Positions 35,247 through 43,950 of a DNA stretch of 64,000 nucleotides are shown here, in pieces (the stretch's first letter is position 1; every line of letters starts with the position of its first letter). Where the stretch lies: positions 1 through 64,000 of the forward strand of contig JAJFTT010000071.1 in assembly GCA_021372785.1 (NCBI GenBank). Reading direction: 5' to 3'. This DNA comes from Negativicutes bacterium (GTDB lineage: Bacteria > Bacillota > JAAYKD01). A program made the position numbers and the translations under genes. The notes beneath the pieces were generated by a model. It searched no databases. It was given only the letters and a program-made list of their open reading frames with translations, and was not told where the DNA came from.

Positions 35247-37316
35247 CTACATCCGTAAGGAAGAAGCAAAGCGGCGGGCCGCTTCTTTCAGAATTCCCTG
35301 ATGCCGTTCCAGCACTTCCGGTTCGGTCAGGCTATGATCTTTTGCCCGGTATGTCAGGGCAAAAGCCAGGCTCTTAAAGCCGGGTTTGACCTGGGCGCCG
35401 GTATAAACATCAAACAAAACAACGGATTCCAGAATGTCACCGCCGTTATCCGCGATTAATTTCTGCACATCGGCGGCTGAAACCTCGTCCGGTACCAGCA
35501 AAGCCAGATCACGGTTGACCGCTTGATAGCGGGAGAGGGACTGATAGACGATGCGGGGTTGGGCGAATTGCAGAAGAGCATCCGCATTGAGCTCGGCCAG
35601 GATCACTTCTTTTTGGATATCAAAGCGTTTGAGCAGATCGGGATGCAAAACACCAAAACTGCCGATTATTTTTCCGTGCAGCCGCACCGACGCGCTGCGG
35701 AAAGGGTGAAACAGTTCCGGCTCCTGCACTGCTTCAAAAAGGAGCGGCACCCGCAGCGTATGGGCCAATTGTTCCAGCATCCCTTTCAGATGATAGAAAT
35801 TCGCAGCGGCTTCCTGTTTCATCCAGCCGCTGCCAAACGGCGTTCCCACCAGCGCACAAACGAGATGCGTTTCTTCCAGCGGCAATTCCTGCAGCGGTTG
35901 GCGCTTGGCCAAATAGACCTTGCCCAGTTCATATAAGCCGAGATTGAGATTTTGCCGATTGAGATTATAGGAAATCGCCTGCAGCATGCCGGGCAGCAAA
36001 CTGGTGCGCATCACCCCCTGCATTTCGCTCATCGGATTGAGAATGCGGATTACATTCCGCAGGGGATGCCGCTCATCCGGATAGACTTTCAGCAAATCCT
36101 GTTCGTTGATAAAAGAATAATTCACCATTTCATGCAGGCCGAACCGGACCATCGCCTGATGGATCAAATCGATGTTTTTTTGGGCGGAACTCAAACCGCC
36201 CTGCGTGGTCATGCCAACCGGCAGTTCGGCAGGCAAACGATCGAAGCCGACCAAACGGGCGACTTCTTCCACCAAATCCACTTCCAGTTCAATATCCTGC
36301 CGGCGGGTCGGCACCTGCACCTGCCAGCCTTCTGCCATTTGTTCGACCTGAAAGCCTAATCTGCGCAGCGAATCATAAACTTTGAGATCTTCAATTGCCA
36401 TTCCCAAGCGTGAGTTCAGGTAGGCGCGGCGCAAAAAGATGGAATGCTGCGTGACCGGTGCATAGTGACTGCCGGAAAGGATGATCGGATCCGGTATTCC
36501 TGCCTGCAATTGCCCGGTTAACTGAACTACCCGCTGCAGCGCTTTCTTCAATCCGTCCGGATCGACTCCTTTTTCAAAGCGAATGGCTGCCTCTGAGCGC
36601 AGGCTCATCCGATTGGCGGCACGGCGGATGAAGCGGCGCTCGAAATAGGCTGCTTCAAAGAGAATCCGTTTCGTTTGCGGTGTCACTTCACTCTGCAGCC
36701 CGCCCATCACTCCGGCGATGCCGATCGCTTTTTCAGGATCACAGATCAGGATGGTATCTGTGGTTAAGCTGCGTTCCTGACCGTCCAGCGTTTGGATCGT
36801 TTCATCCGGTCTGGCGGTTCGGACGACCACTTGATGTGCTTTTAAACAGTCAAAGTCGAAGGCATGCAGCGGCTGACCGGTTTCCAGCATAACATAATTG
36901 GTGATATCCACAATATTATTGATCCCGCGCATACCCAAGGCAGCCAGACGAGCCGACAGCCAGGCCGGCGACGGTCCGATTTTTACATCATTCAATAACA
37001 AAGCGAGATACCAGGGACACAATTCTTCATTCTGCAGCTGAATCCGCTGCCTGTCTTCCCGAATGCTGATTTCCGGCAATTGCGGTATCACCGCTTCCAT
37101 GCCAAGCACAGCGGCAACTTCGAAAGCTGCTCCCCACATGCTCAGGCAATCGGAGCGATTGGGCGTCAGATCGAAATCCAGGATCGCGTCTCCGCCCGGC
37201 AGATAGTCCAGCGCGGCAATTTCGATACCGGCCGTGACCAGATGTTCCGCTATTTCCTGCGGCGCCGTCTGCAGACCGGGGATCAGCTCCTGTAACCAAC
37301 TGTATAATACTTTCAT
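35247..37316 (-). CDS. pheT: Phenylalanyl-tRNA synthetase beta subunit, short form without the inserted OB domain
   Basis: Beta subunit of the PheRS tetramer, holding the editing site. It is 689 residues, where bacterial PheT is usually near 800. The N-terminal piece (MKVLYSWLQELIPGL...LVTAGIEIAALDYL) runs directly into GGDAILDFDLTPNRSDCLS; the EMAP-type tRNA-binding OB domain of about 110 residues that normally lies between them is absent, with the frame intact. The B3/B4 editing domain (GINNIVDITNYVMLETGQPLHAFD), the B5 domain, the catalytic-like fold and the C-terminal anticodon-binding domain (SLSRYQAVNRDLALLVP...) are all present. Start with GGGGAGG upstream; 14 bases after pheS. Confidence 0.93.
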   Translation of the reverse strand: MKVLYSWLQELIPGLQTAPQEIAEHLVTAGIEIAALDYLPGGDAILDFDLTPNRSDCLSMWGAAFEVAAVLGMEAVIPQLPEISIREDRQRIQLQNEELCPWYLALLLNDVKIGPSPAWLSARLAALGMRGINNIVDITNYVMLETGQPLHAFDFDCLKAHQVVVRTARPDETIQTLDGQERSLTTDTILICDPEKAIGIAGVMGGLQSEVTPQTKRILFEAAYFERRFIRRAANRMSLRSEAAIRFEKGVDPDGLKKALQRVVQLTGQLQAGIPDPIILSGSHYAPVTQHSIFLRRAYLNSRLGMAIEDLKVYDSLRRLGFQVEQMAEGWQVQVPTRRQDIELEVDLVEEVARLVGFDRLPAELPVGMTTQGGLSSAQKNIDLIHQAMVRFGLHEMVNYSFINEQDLLKVYPDERHPLRNVIRILNPMSEMQGVMRTSLLPGMLQAISYNLNRQNLNLGLYELGKVYLAKRQPLQELPLEETHLVCALVGTPFGSGWMKQEAAANFYHLKGMLEQLAHTLRVPLLFEAVQEPELFHPFRSASVRLHGKIIGSFGVLHPDLLKRFDIQKEVILAELNADALLQFAQPRIVYQSLSRYQAVNRDLALLVPDEVSAADVQKLIADNGGDILESVVLFDVYTGAQVKPGFKSLAFALTYRAKDHSLTEPEVLERHQGILKEAARRFASSLRM

Positions 37317-37330
37317 TTTGCCTGCCTCCC

Positions 37331-38359
37331 CTAAACGCGGAATTGATTCAAAAAACGCAGATCATTTTGATACATCTGGCGCATGTCATCGATACCGAAC
37401 TTCAGCATCGCGATTCGTTCCACACCCATGCCGAAAGCAAGTCCGCTGACTGCTTCCGGATCGTAGCCGTTCATCCGCAGGACGTTGGGGTGAACCAAAC
37501 CGGCGCCCAGGATCTCGATCCAACCGGACTGCTTGCAGAGATGACAGCCTTTACCGCCGCAATTAAAACAGGAAATATCCACTTCCACGCTGGGCTCTGT
37601 GAAAGGGAAAAAGCTGGGGCGCAAACGAATCTCCCGCTCAACCCCGAACATCAGCCGGGCAAAGGAAAGTAAAATGCCTTTCAGTGTCGCCAGAGAAACG
37701 TTTTGATCCACATAAAGGCCTTCCACCTGATGGAACATCGGCGTATGCGTTGCATCCTCATCGCGGCGATAAACTTTGCCGGGAACAATGATCTTGATCG
37801 GCAGATTCGGCGCCATGGCTTCCATGCTACGTGCCTGCATCGGTGAAGTTTGCGTCCGCAGCAGCAGATCTTCGGTAATATAAAAGGTATCCTGCATTTC
37901 GCGGGCGGGATGATCGAGCGGGATATTCAAAGCCTGAAAATCATAATAGTCCGTTTCAATCTCCGGTCCTTCGGCAATCGTAAAACCAAGTCCGATAAAA
38001 ATCTCTTTAATTTCTTTTAAGATCAAGCTGATGGGATGCATGCTGCCGGCAAGAAAAGGGTAGCCGGGCAATGTGATGTCGATCCGCTCCGACTGCAGTT
38101 TGACCGCCTGTTCTTTTTGGCGGAAGATTTCCAGCCTTTCTGTCAAATTCTCTTCTAAGGTTTGCCGTATTTCATTGGCAATCTGCCCGAATTGCGGTCT
38201 GTCCTCCTCCGGCAGCTTACCCATTTGCCGTAAAATCGTGGTAAGCTTGCCTTTCTTTCCCAAATACGCTACTTTAAAATCATTCAATTCCTGAGAATTC
38301 TGCAATTGCTTTAATTGTTCCAGCGCTTCCTCGCGCAATTCCATCAGGCTCTTTAACAC
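37331..38359 (-). CDS. pheS: Phenylalanyl-tRNA synthetase alpha subunit
   Basis: Catalytic subunit of PheRS, class II. N-terminal coiled coil (about residues 5-85), then the catalytic core with [19 protein letters not shown] (motif 1), [23 protein letters not shown] (motif 2) and [11 protein letters not shown]...[23 protein letters not shown] (motif 3). The frame is open to 38383, but AAGGAGG lies seven bases before a GTG at 38359, giving 342 residues, the usual size. A phenylalanine T-box riboswitch lies directly upstream. Confidence 0.95.
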   Translation of the reverse strand: MLKSLMELREEALEQLKQLQNSQELNDFKVAYLGKKGKLTTILRQMGKLPEEDRPQFGQIANEIRQTLEENLTERLEIFRQKEQAVKLQSERIDITLPGYPFLAGSMHPISLILKEIKEIFIGLGFTIAEGPEIETDYYDFQALNIPLDHPAREMQDTFYITEDLLLRTQTSPMQARSMEAMAPNLPIKIIVPGKVYRRDEDATHTPMFHQVEGLYVDQNVSLATLKGILLSFARLMFGVEREIRLRPSFFPFTEPSVEVDISCFNCGGKGCHLCKQSGWIEILGAGLVHPNVLRMNGYDPEAVSGLAFGMGVERIAMLKFGIDDMRQMYQNDLRFLNQFRV

Positions 38360-38383
38360 GGCTTTCTCCTCCTTCAATTTCAA

Positions 38384-38668
38384 ATAAAAAAGAGACCTCC
38401 ACCCCCAAAGGGGCGAAATCTCTTCGCGGTACCACCCTTGAATCCATCCGCTGAAAACTTTGCCTGCAAAATGATCAGCCGAATAGCCTCATAGCTTGTG
38501 ATAACGGCACAACCGACTGCATCTACTCCGGAGTTCTTTTGAAAAACTCTTTGTTCAACGCGGCAGCTCCCAAAGTGAACTTCCCTTTTGCACTGCGCCG
38601 ACGGTTCTCAATCCACGACCGCCGCTCCCTGTAACGTGTCGACAAAAGCTACTCTCTTTGATCTTTGC
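38384..38668 (-). ncRNA. T-box riboswitch upstream of pheST
   Basis: The leader contains the T-box sequence AGGGTGGTACCGCG (38425-38438) that pairs with the uncharged tRNA end. It is followed by a terminator hairpin GAGATTTCGCCCC...GGAGGTCTC and a U-run (38384-38422). In the stem I region AAGTTCACTTTGGGAGC carries a TTC that is the likely Phe specifier codon (38577-38579). Uncharged tRNA(Phe) should favour the antiterminator and raise pheST expression. Confidence 0.92.
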
Positions 38669-38720
38669 TTTTCGCTTATACTGCTTAAAATAGCATAAAA
38701 CCGCTGCAATTGCAAGTGGT

Positions 38721-39515
38721 TCAGGGCTGATTCGGCATCATTTTAAAGAGAAGAATTCCGGTTGCCACCGCAACATTCAGCGATTCCGCCGGCCCGATCA
38801 TCGGAATGGTCAGCCGATAATCGGCAGCCTGTAAAAGCGAGTCGGAAATTCCCTGACCTTCATTGCCGACGGCCAGGGCGAGCGGTTGCTTCAGCCAGGG
38901 CTGATCGGCCAATGCAATGCCGCCGGTCAGTGCCGTTGCAACTAAGGGCAAATGCAATTCCTGCAGCCGGCGGATGATTGCCGCTTCACTCTCGGCTTCC
39001 ATCACCAGCAGCTGGAAGATTGAACCGGCGGAAGCCCGGATTACTTTATCACTCCAAGGGTCGACACTGCCGGGCAGAAAGACGACAGCAGCAAAACCAA
39101 ACGCCGCCGCACTGCGCAAAGCCGTACCGGCGTTACCGGGATCCTGCACGCGGTCGAGCAGCAGAATCCGCATCGCTGCCTGCAGCTCCTGCAGAGGATG
39201 CCTGGCAGGTGCGATGGCTGCAACGATTCCCTGGCTGGTTTCGGTCTGGCTCAGCGCTTCGATGATGCGCTGACTGACCCGATAAACAGGCACACCCGCG
39301 CCGCTCAGCTGCCGGCAGAACCCGGCAATGCGCGCTTTCTCCAGCGCAGCTGCTGTGACAAACAGCGTGTCGAACTGCGCCGCGGCAGAGTAAGCCGCCT
39401 CCAGACTGCGAATGCCTTCACATAAGAAAAGATTGCTTTGCCGGCGCGCTTTTTTTTGCCGCAGTTTGCGCATTTCCTGGATCAGGGGATTCTGCATGGA
39501 TAGAAGGTCCTGCAT
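38721..39515 (-). CDS. TrmH/SpoU-family RNA 2'-O-methyltransferase
   Basis: A 264-residue SPOUT methyltransferase, of the sort often named YsgA or TsnR-like in Firmicutes. The N-terminal substrate-binding domain (NPLIQEMRKLRQKKARRQSNLFLCEGIRSLEAA) is followed by the knotted AdoMet domain with LLLDRVQDPGNAGTALRSAAAFG (motif 1), VGNEGQGIS (motif 2) and IPMIGPAESLNVAVATGILLF (motif 3). The precise RNA target is unknown, but 23S rRNA is usual. AAAGGCGG precedes the ATG. It follows the rplT terminator, so it may have weak read-through expression. Confidence 0.88.
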   Translation of the reverse strand: MQDLLSMQNPLIQEMRKLRQKKARRQSNLFLCEGIRSLEAAYSAAAQFDTLFVTAAALEKARIAGFCRQLSGAGVPVYRVSQRIIEALSQTETSQGIVAAIAPARHPLQELQAAMRILLLDRVQDPGNAGTALRSAAAFGFAAVVFLPGSVDPWSDKVIRASAGSIFQLLVMEAESEAAIIRRLQELHLPLVATALTGGIALADQPWLKQPLALAVGNEGQGISDSLLQAADYRLTIPMIGPAESLNVAVATGILLFKMMPNQP

Positions 39516-39532
39516 GCGAATGCCGCCTTTCT

Positions 39533-39581
39533 GAGAAAAAAACCGCGGTTCGTCAAACGATTGTTCAACAATAACGCGGTT
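39533..39581 (-). terminator. Terminator after rplT
   Basis: Minus strand: AACCGCG pairs with CGCGGTT across about 27 bases with further internal pairing (TTGTTGAACAA), followed by TTTTTTTC. It begins a few bases after the rplT stop. Confidence 0.7.
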
Positions 39582-39587
39582 AATTGA

Positions 39588-39944
39588 CTATTTCGCTAAT
39601 TCAACTTTGGCTACTTCCACGAACTGCACAAAACCGTTCATATCACTGATTGCCAAATCAGCCAGCATTTTGCGGTTTACTTCGACATTGGCTTTTTTCA
39701 GGCCATTGATCATGCGGCTGTAGGAAAGGCCGTTCATACGGGCGGCAGCGTTGATGCGGGCGATCCATAACTTACGAAAATCGCGTTTACGCACACGACG
39801 GTCACGGCGCGCATAAAAACCCGCCTTCATGACGGCTTGGTTTGCTACTCTGAATTGCTTGCTTTTAGAACCCCTGTAGCCACGGGCCAGCTTTAAGATT
39901 TTCCCATGTTTGCGATGGGAAATCATACCGCGTTTTATTCTCAT
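39588..39944 (-). CDS. rplT: 50S ribosomal protein L20
   Basis: 118 residues with the L20 pattern: a basic, extended N terminus ([42 protein letters not shown]), then [40 protein letters not shown]20 is essential early in 50S assembly and, in Firmicutes, represses its own operon through the leader upstream of infC. It is the last gene of infC-rpmI-rplT. Confidence 0.98.
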   Translation of the reverse strand: MRIKRGMISHRKHGKILKLARGYRGSKSKQFRVANQAVMKAGFYARRDRRVRKRDFRKLWIARINAAARMNGLSYSRMINGLKKANVEVNRKMLADLAISDMNGFVQFVEVAKVELAK

Positions 39945-39978
39945 TGTTGTTCTTCCTCCTTATAACATACTTATCTCT

Positions 39979-40176
39979 TTAAAGATAAGGAATCAAACGG
40001 CTCATCGTGCGTTGATCGGTTTTATCGACAACGGTTGAAAAACGCAATTGGCGTTTTTGCTTGGCAGACTTGCACAACGCTTTATGGCGGTGATAAGCAT
40101 GTTTACGGGTCACTAAACCGGTGCCGGTTTTACGGAGGCGCTTTGCGGCTCCTCTGTGTGTCTTAATCTTAGGCAT
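39979..40176 (-). CDS. rpmI: 50S ribosomal protein L35
   Basis: 65 residues, strongly basic, with the L35 signature [20 protein letters not shown] and the ending [14 protein letters not shown]. It lies between infC and rplT in the standard bacterial order, with an AAGGAG site upstream. Confidence 0.98.
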   Translation of the reverse strand: MPKIKTHRGAAKRLRKTGTGLVTRKHAYHRHKALCKSAKQKRQLRFSTVVDKTDQRTMSRLIPYL

Positions 40177-40209
40177 AATAAAAAACTCCTTCCTTAGTAA
40201 AGAACTTTC

Positions 40210-40719
40210 CTATTTCGGTGCGATAATCATGATCATATTGCGGCCTTCCATGCGGGCCGGTTTTTCAATCACACCCACTTCGGCGACGCCTTCAGCCAAT
40301 TTATCCAGGGCAATCTTGCCCAAACCGGCATGAGCGATTTCACGGCCGCGAAAACGAACCGTTGCTTTCACTTTGTCACCGTCCTGCAAAAAACGGACAC
40401 AGGCTTTCATCTTGACTTCCAAATCATGATCCTCGATGGTTGGGGTGACCCGAACCTCCTTAATGTTGATCACTTTTTGTTTTTTCTTGGCTTCCCGGTC
40501 CTGTTTGCTCTGTTCATATCTGAACTTGCCGTAATCCATGATGCGGCATACCGGCGGAACGGCCGCTGCGGCCACACGAACGAGGTCTAAACTACGCTCT
40601 TGCGCTAAGCGTATCGCGTCTCTGATGCTCAAAATACCCAATTGTTCGCCGTTTTCATCAATGACACGAACTTCTCTGGCCTTAATGTCCTCGTTAATCT
40701 GGTGTCCCTTATTATTGAT
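40210..40719 (-). CDS. infC: Translation initiation factor IF-3, AUC start
   Basis: IF-3 keeps the ribosomal subunits apart and checks the start codon. The first ordinary start in this frame (TTG at 40641) would cut off the N-terminal domain. Reading upstream gives INEDIKAREVRVIDENGEQLG, conserved in IF-3, back to an ATC at 40719 that has AGGAGGTG (40726-40733) at ideal distance. The protein is then 169 residues. Rare AUU/AUC/AUA starts are typical of infC and let IF-3 repress its own translation. Further motifs are PPVCRIMDYGKFRYEQ and HDLEVKMKACVRFLQDGDKVK. Confidence 0.95.
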   Translation of the reverse strand: MNNKGHQINEDIKAREVRVIDENGEQLGILSIRDAIRLAQERSLDLVRVAAAAVPPVCRIMDYGKFRYEQSKQDREAKKKQKVINIKEVRVTPTIEDHDLEVKMKACVRFLQDGDKVKATVRFRGREIAHAGLGKIALDKLAEGVAEVGVIEKPARMEGRNMIMIIAPK

Positions 40720-40739
40720 ACCTCACACCTCCTGTGAAT

Positions 40740-40872
40740 TCTTCTGCCATCCATACATAGAAAAAGCGCGGGTAAATCACCCGCGCAGAAAATCCCCTCA
40801 TAATGATGAGAAATCCATATTTACCCGGTCTGGTTAACCGCCGGGTGAGAAGCGGATGGCCTCTTCTTGATG
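40740..40872 (-). ncRNA. L20-type leader of infC-rpmI-rplT
   Basis: Minus strand: CACCCGGCGGTTAACCAGACCGGGT is followed about 45 bases later by GCGCGGGTGATTTACCCGCGC and a run of T (terminator, about 40760-40782). This arrangement resembles the Firmicute L20 leader, where L20 binding promotes termination. Assignment rests on position and general layout, not on a covariance search. Confidence 0.75.
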
Positions 40873-40879
40873 CTTATAA

Positions 40880-40908
40880 AGTATAACAGATGACAGACAG
40901 GCTGTCAA
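40880..40908 (-). promoter_or_regulatory. Promoter of infC-rpmI-rplT
   Basis: Minus strand: -35 TTGACA (40903-40908), 17-base spacer, -10 TATACT (40880-40885). It begins about 40 bases after the glyS stop codon. Confidence 0.85.
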
Positions 40909-40949
40909 GCGCTTATTTTTTTAAATGCCGCAGTACTAAAATTGCAGGT

Positions 40950-42350
40950 TCAGAAGGCCAGATGTTCTGCCAGCCAAGCTTTCAACTGATCCGTTGGAAT
41001 GCGGATCTGTTCCATTGAATCCCGCATCCGCACCGTCACACAGTGATCTTCTTCGGTTTGGAAATCCAGAGTGACACAAAAAGGCGTACCGGCTTCATCC
41101 CAGCGGCGATAACGTTTGCCGATGCTGCCGGCTTCATCGTATTCTACCTGCCATTCCTTGCGCAGCTGACGGAACAGAGCCTCGGCGGGTGCGGCTAACT
41201 TCTTGGAGAGCGGCAGAATCGCCACCTTGACCGGTGCCAAAGCCGGATGCAGATGCAAGATCTGACGGACATCACCGTCGGGCAGTCGTTCCTCATCATA
41301 GGCATTGGCTAGAAACATCAGCGTCAGACGTTCCACACTGACAGAAGGTTCGATGCAATAAGGCAGATACTTTTCATTGGTTTTTGGATCCAGAACCCGC
41401 AGATCCTTACCGGAGTGCTGCTGATGTACACGCAGATCATAATCGCTGCGATGGGCAATCCCCCATAATTCACCCCAGCCAAACGGGAACAGATACTCAA
41501 TATCCGTGGTCGCTTTGGCATAATGCGCCAATTCTTTGCTGTCATGATCCCGCATACGCAGCTGTTCCGGCTTTGCTCCCAGGCTGATCAGAAAGTCATA
41601 GCAGAATTGCCGCCAATAGGCGAACCACTGCCTATCCTCGCTGTCTTCGCCAATTCCCGGTTTGCAGAAGAATTCCAATTCCATTTGTTCAATTTCTCTG
41701 ACCCGAAAGATAAAGTTACCGGGTGTGATTTCATTACGGAAAGCTTTACCGATCTGCCCGATGCCGAAGGGGGGTTTGCGCCGGCTGGAAATCAGGACAT
41801 TTTTAAAGTTGACAAAAATCCCCTGCGCCGTCTCCGGCCGCAAATAGACCAAAGAATTGCTGTCGTCGGTCACCCCCTGATGCGTTTGGAACATTAAGTT
41901 GAACTGACGGATATCGGTATAATCTACGGCGCCGCACTGCGGACAGGCAATCTGATGCTCTTCGATATAGCGCTGCATTTCTTCATTGCTCCAGCCATCG
42001 GCGGAAAAATACTCGCCGTTTCCGGCAGCGTAATCTTCAATTAGCTTATCCGCCCGATAGCGGCTTTTGCATTTGCGACAATCCATCAGGGGATCGGAAA
42101 AACCGCCGACATGGCCGGAAGCCACCCAGGTTTCCGGATTCATCAGGATGCCCGCATCCAAACCGACATTGCTGTCTGTTTCCTGAATGAATTTCTTCCA
42201 CCAGATTTTCTTGATGTTATTCTTTAGTTCCACACCCAAAGGACCATAGTCCCAGGTGTTGGCCAGCCCGCCGTAGATATCCGAACCGGGATAGACGTAA
42301 CCTCTGATCTTACAGAGCGCCACCAGTTTATCCATTGTCACTTCTGTCAT
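40950..42350 (-). CDS. glyS: Glycyl-tRNA synthetase, dimeric alpha2 type
   Basis: A class II enzyme of the single-chain type (466 residues), not the alpha2-beta2 form. It has the N-terminal [36 protein letters not shown], the zinc-like cysteine pairs (CRKCKSRY and CPQCGAVDY), the catalytic [40 protein letters not shown], and [13 protein letters not shown] (motif 3). The C-terminal anticodon domain starts near [14 protein letters not shown]. It lies among other synthetase genes (trpS, alaS, pheST). Confidence 0.96.
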   Translation of the reverse strand: MTEVTMDKLVALCKIRGYVYPGSDIYGGLANTWDYGPLGVELKNNIKKIWWKKFIQETDSNVGLDAGILMNPETWVASGHVGGFSDPLMDCRKCKSRYRADKLIEDYAAGNGEYFSADGWSNEEMQRYIEEHQIACPQCGAVDYTDIRQFNLMFQTHQGVTDDSNSLVYLRPETAQGIFVNFKNVLISSRRKPPFGIGQIGKAFRNEITPGNFIFRVREIEQMELEFFCKPGIGEDSEDRQWFAYWRQFCYDFLISLGAKPEQLRMRDHDSKELAHYAKATTDIEYLFPFGWGELWGIAHRSDYDLRVHQQHSGKDLRVLDPKTNEKYLPYCIEPSVSVERLTLMFLANAYDEERLPDGDVRQILHLHPALAPVKVAILPLSKKLAAPAEALFRQLRKEWQVEYDEAGSIGKRYRRWDEAGTPFCVTLDFQTEEDHCVTVRMRDSMEQIRIPTDQLKAWLAEHLAF

Positions 42351-42370
42351 TTTTGCTGCTCCGTTCCTTC

Positions 42371-43366
42371 TTATTTAAAATAAGAAATCCGCATGGCATC
42401 GCGGACTTCCCGCATTGTCTCTTTGGCAACTTCCTCGGCGCGCCGCGTGCCGGCCATCAGGATCTCATCCAACAATTGCGGTTGATTCTGATAAGGAATC
42501 CGCCGCTCCCGCATCGGCTCCAGCAATTCGTTAAGTTTGGCGGTCAGGCGTTTTTTGCAGGCTACGCAGCCCATCCTGCCGGCTTTGCAATCCTCACAGA
42601 TTTCCGCTGATTCTTCCGCGTTAAAGGTTTGATGATATAAGTAAACGGTACAAACAGCAGGGTGCCCCGGATCGGTTGCCCGGATGCGTTCCGGATCCGT
42701 CACGGCCTTATTGATCTGCGCGGCGACTTCTTTGGCGCTGTCGGATAAGTAGATGCAATTATCCAGGCTTTTGGACATCTTGGCTTTGCCGTCCAGACCA
42801 GGCAAGCGGCCGACTTTGCCAACCAGCCCCTCCGGTACAACCAGAACCGGCGCATACAGTTCATTGAAGCGGCGGGCGATTTTCCGCGTCAGCTCGATAT
42901 GAGGCATTTGGTCCTGACCGACCGGCACCAGGTCTGCTTTACAGAACGTAATATCCGCTGCCTGTGAAACGGGATAACCGAGAAAGCCGTAATTCAGGTC
43001 ATGATAACCGTACTGTTCCGCTTCCGTTTTGATGGTAGGGTTATGGCGCAGCACATTGACGGAAACAAAATTGCCGTAAAACATGGTCAGTTCGGCCAGC
43101 TGCGGAATCATGGATTGGATAAAAATCGTGGCGATCGCGGGATCAATTCCGATTGCCATATAATCTTCGGTGACTTGACGGATGGAAGCCGCCAGGCGCT
43201 CCGGCTGATCCCAATTGGTCGTCAGCGCCTGCGTGTCGGCGATAATCAGAAATGTATCATATTCATGCTGCAATGCCACACGATTGGCCAGCGAGCCGAC
43301 ATAATGGCCTAAGTGCAATTTTCCGGTTGGCCGATCACCGGTGAGAATTCTTTTTTGCTGTTTCAT
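42371..43366 (-). CDS. trpS: Tryptophanyl-tRNA synthetase
   Basis: 331-residue class I synthetase. HIGH motif as [11 protein letters not shown] near the N terminus, KMSKS motif as [10 protein letters not shown] at about residue 195. Also [24 protein letters not shown] cysteine set ([16 protein letters not shown]) lies near residue 280, as in the Trp synthetases of many Clostridia. AAAGGAATCAAG precedes the ATG. It is 20 bases upstream of glyS and likely co-transcribed. Confidence 0.96.
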   Translation of the reverse strand: MKQQKRILTGDRPTGKLHLGHYVGSLANRVALQHEYDTFLIIADTQALTTNWDQPERLAASIRQVTEDYMAIGIDPAIATIFIQSMIPQLAELTMFYGNFVSVNVLRHNPTIKTEAEQYGYHDLNYGFLGYPVSQAADITFCKADLVPVGQDQMPHIELTRKIARRFNELYAPVLVVPEGLVGKVGRLPGLDGKAKMSKSLDNCIYLSDSAKEVAAQINKAVTDPERIRATDPGHPAVCTVYLYHQTFNAEESAEICEDCKAGRMGCVACKKRLTAKLNELLEPMRERRIPYQNQPQLLDEILMAGTRRAEEVAKETMREVRDAMRISYFK

Positions 43367-43396
43367 CTTGATTCCTTTCTTTTGCTGTAATCGGGA

Positions 43397-43882
43397 TCAG
43401 ATTTCTCCGTCGCAGAGCTGATCAAACCCGGTTTGACGCAAGGCTTCGAAGAGGATTATCGCTACCGCATTGGATAAGTTGAGTGATCGCGTTTCGGCTA
43501 AAATCGGGATACGGATATTATGATCCGGCTTGAGACTCAAAACCTCCGGCGGCAATCCTCTGGTTTCCGGTCCGAAAACCAGAAAATCTTCATCCCGATA
43601 TGCCATATGATGATAGGCGGTATGCCCTTTGGTGGTAGCAAAGAACATGCGTTTGCCGGTGTAGGTTTGCAGGAAAGCCTGCCAGTCCTGATGGATTTCC
43701 AGGCGCAGATACTGCCAATAGTCCAGACCTGCACGCTTCAGGTATTTGTCTTCTAAGGAAAACCCCAACGGTTTGACCAAATGCAGCACCGAGTCGGTTG
43801 CCGCACAGAGTCTGGCAATGTTGCCGGTATTGGGTGGAATTTCCGGCTGATAGAGCACAATATGGATTGACATTTTGCTCAC
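43397..43882 (-). CDS. trmL: tRNA (cytidine/uridine-34 2'-O)-methyltransferase TrmL
   Basis: A small SPOUT methyltransferase (161 residues) acting on the wobble base of tRNA(Leu). Motifs: IVLYQPEIPPNTGNIARLCAAT at the N terminus, LVFGPETRGLPPEVL, and IRIPILAETRSLNLSNAVAIILFEALRQTGF at the AdoMet knot. The start is either the GTG at 43882 or the ATG at 43873; GGGGAAG lies just upstream and does not decide. It lies between alaS and trpS. Confidence 0.92.
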   Translation of the reverse strand: MSKMSIHIVLYQPEIPPNTGNIARLCAATDSVLHLVKPLGFSLEDKYLKRAGLDYWQYLRLEIHQDWQAFLQTYTGKRMFFATTKGHTAYHHMAYRDEDFLVFGPETRGLPPEVLSLKPDHNIRIPILAETRSLNLSNAVAIILFEALRQTGFDQLCDGEI

Positions 43883-43950
43883 ATTCTTCCCCTGGTATTT
43901 CCGGGCGGCGCAGGCTTACTGCACCAAAGCCTGCGCCGCCGCAGACAGAA

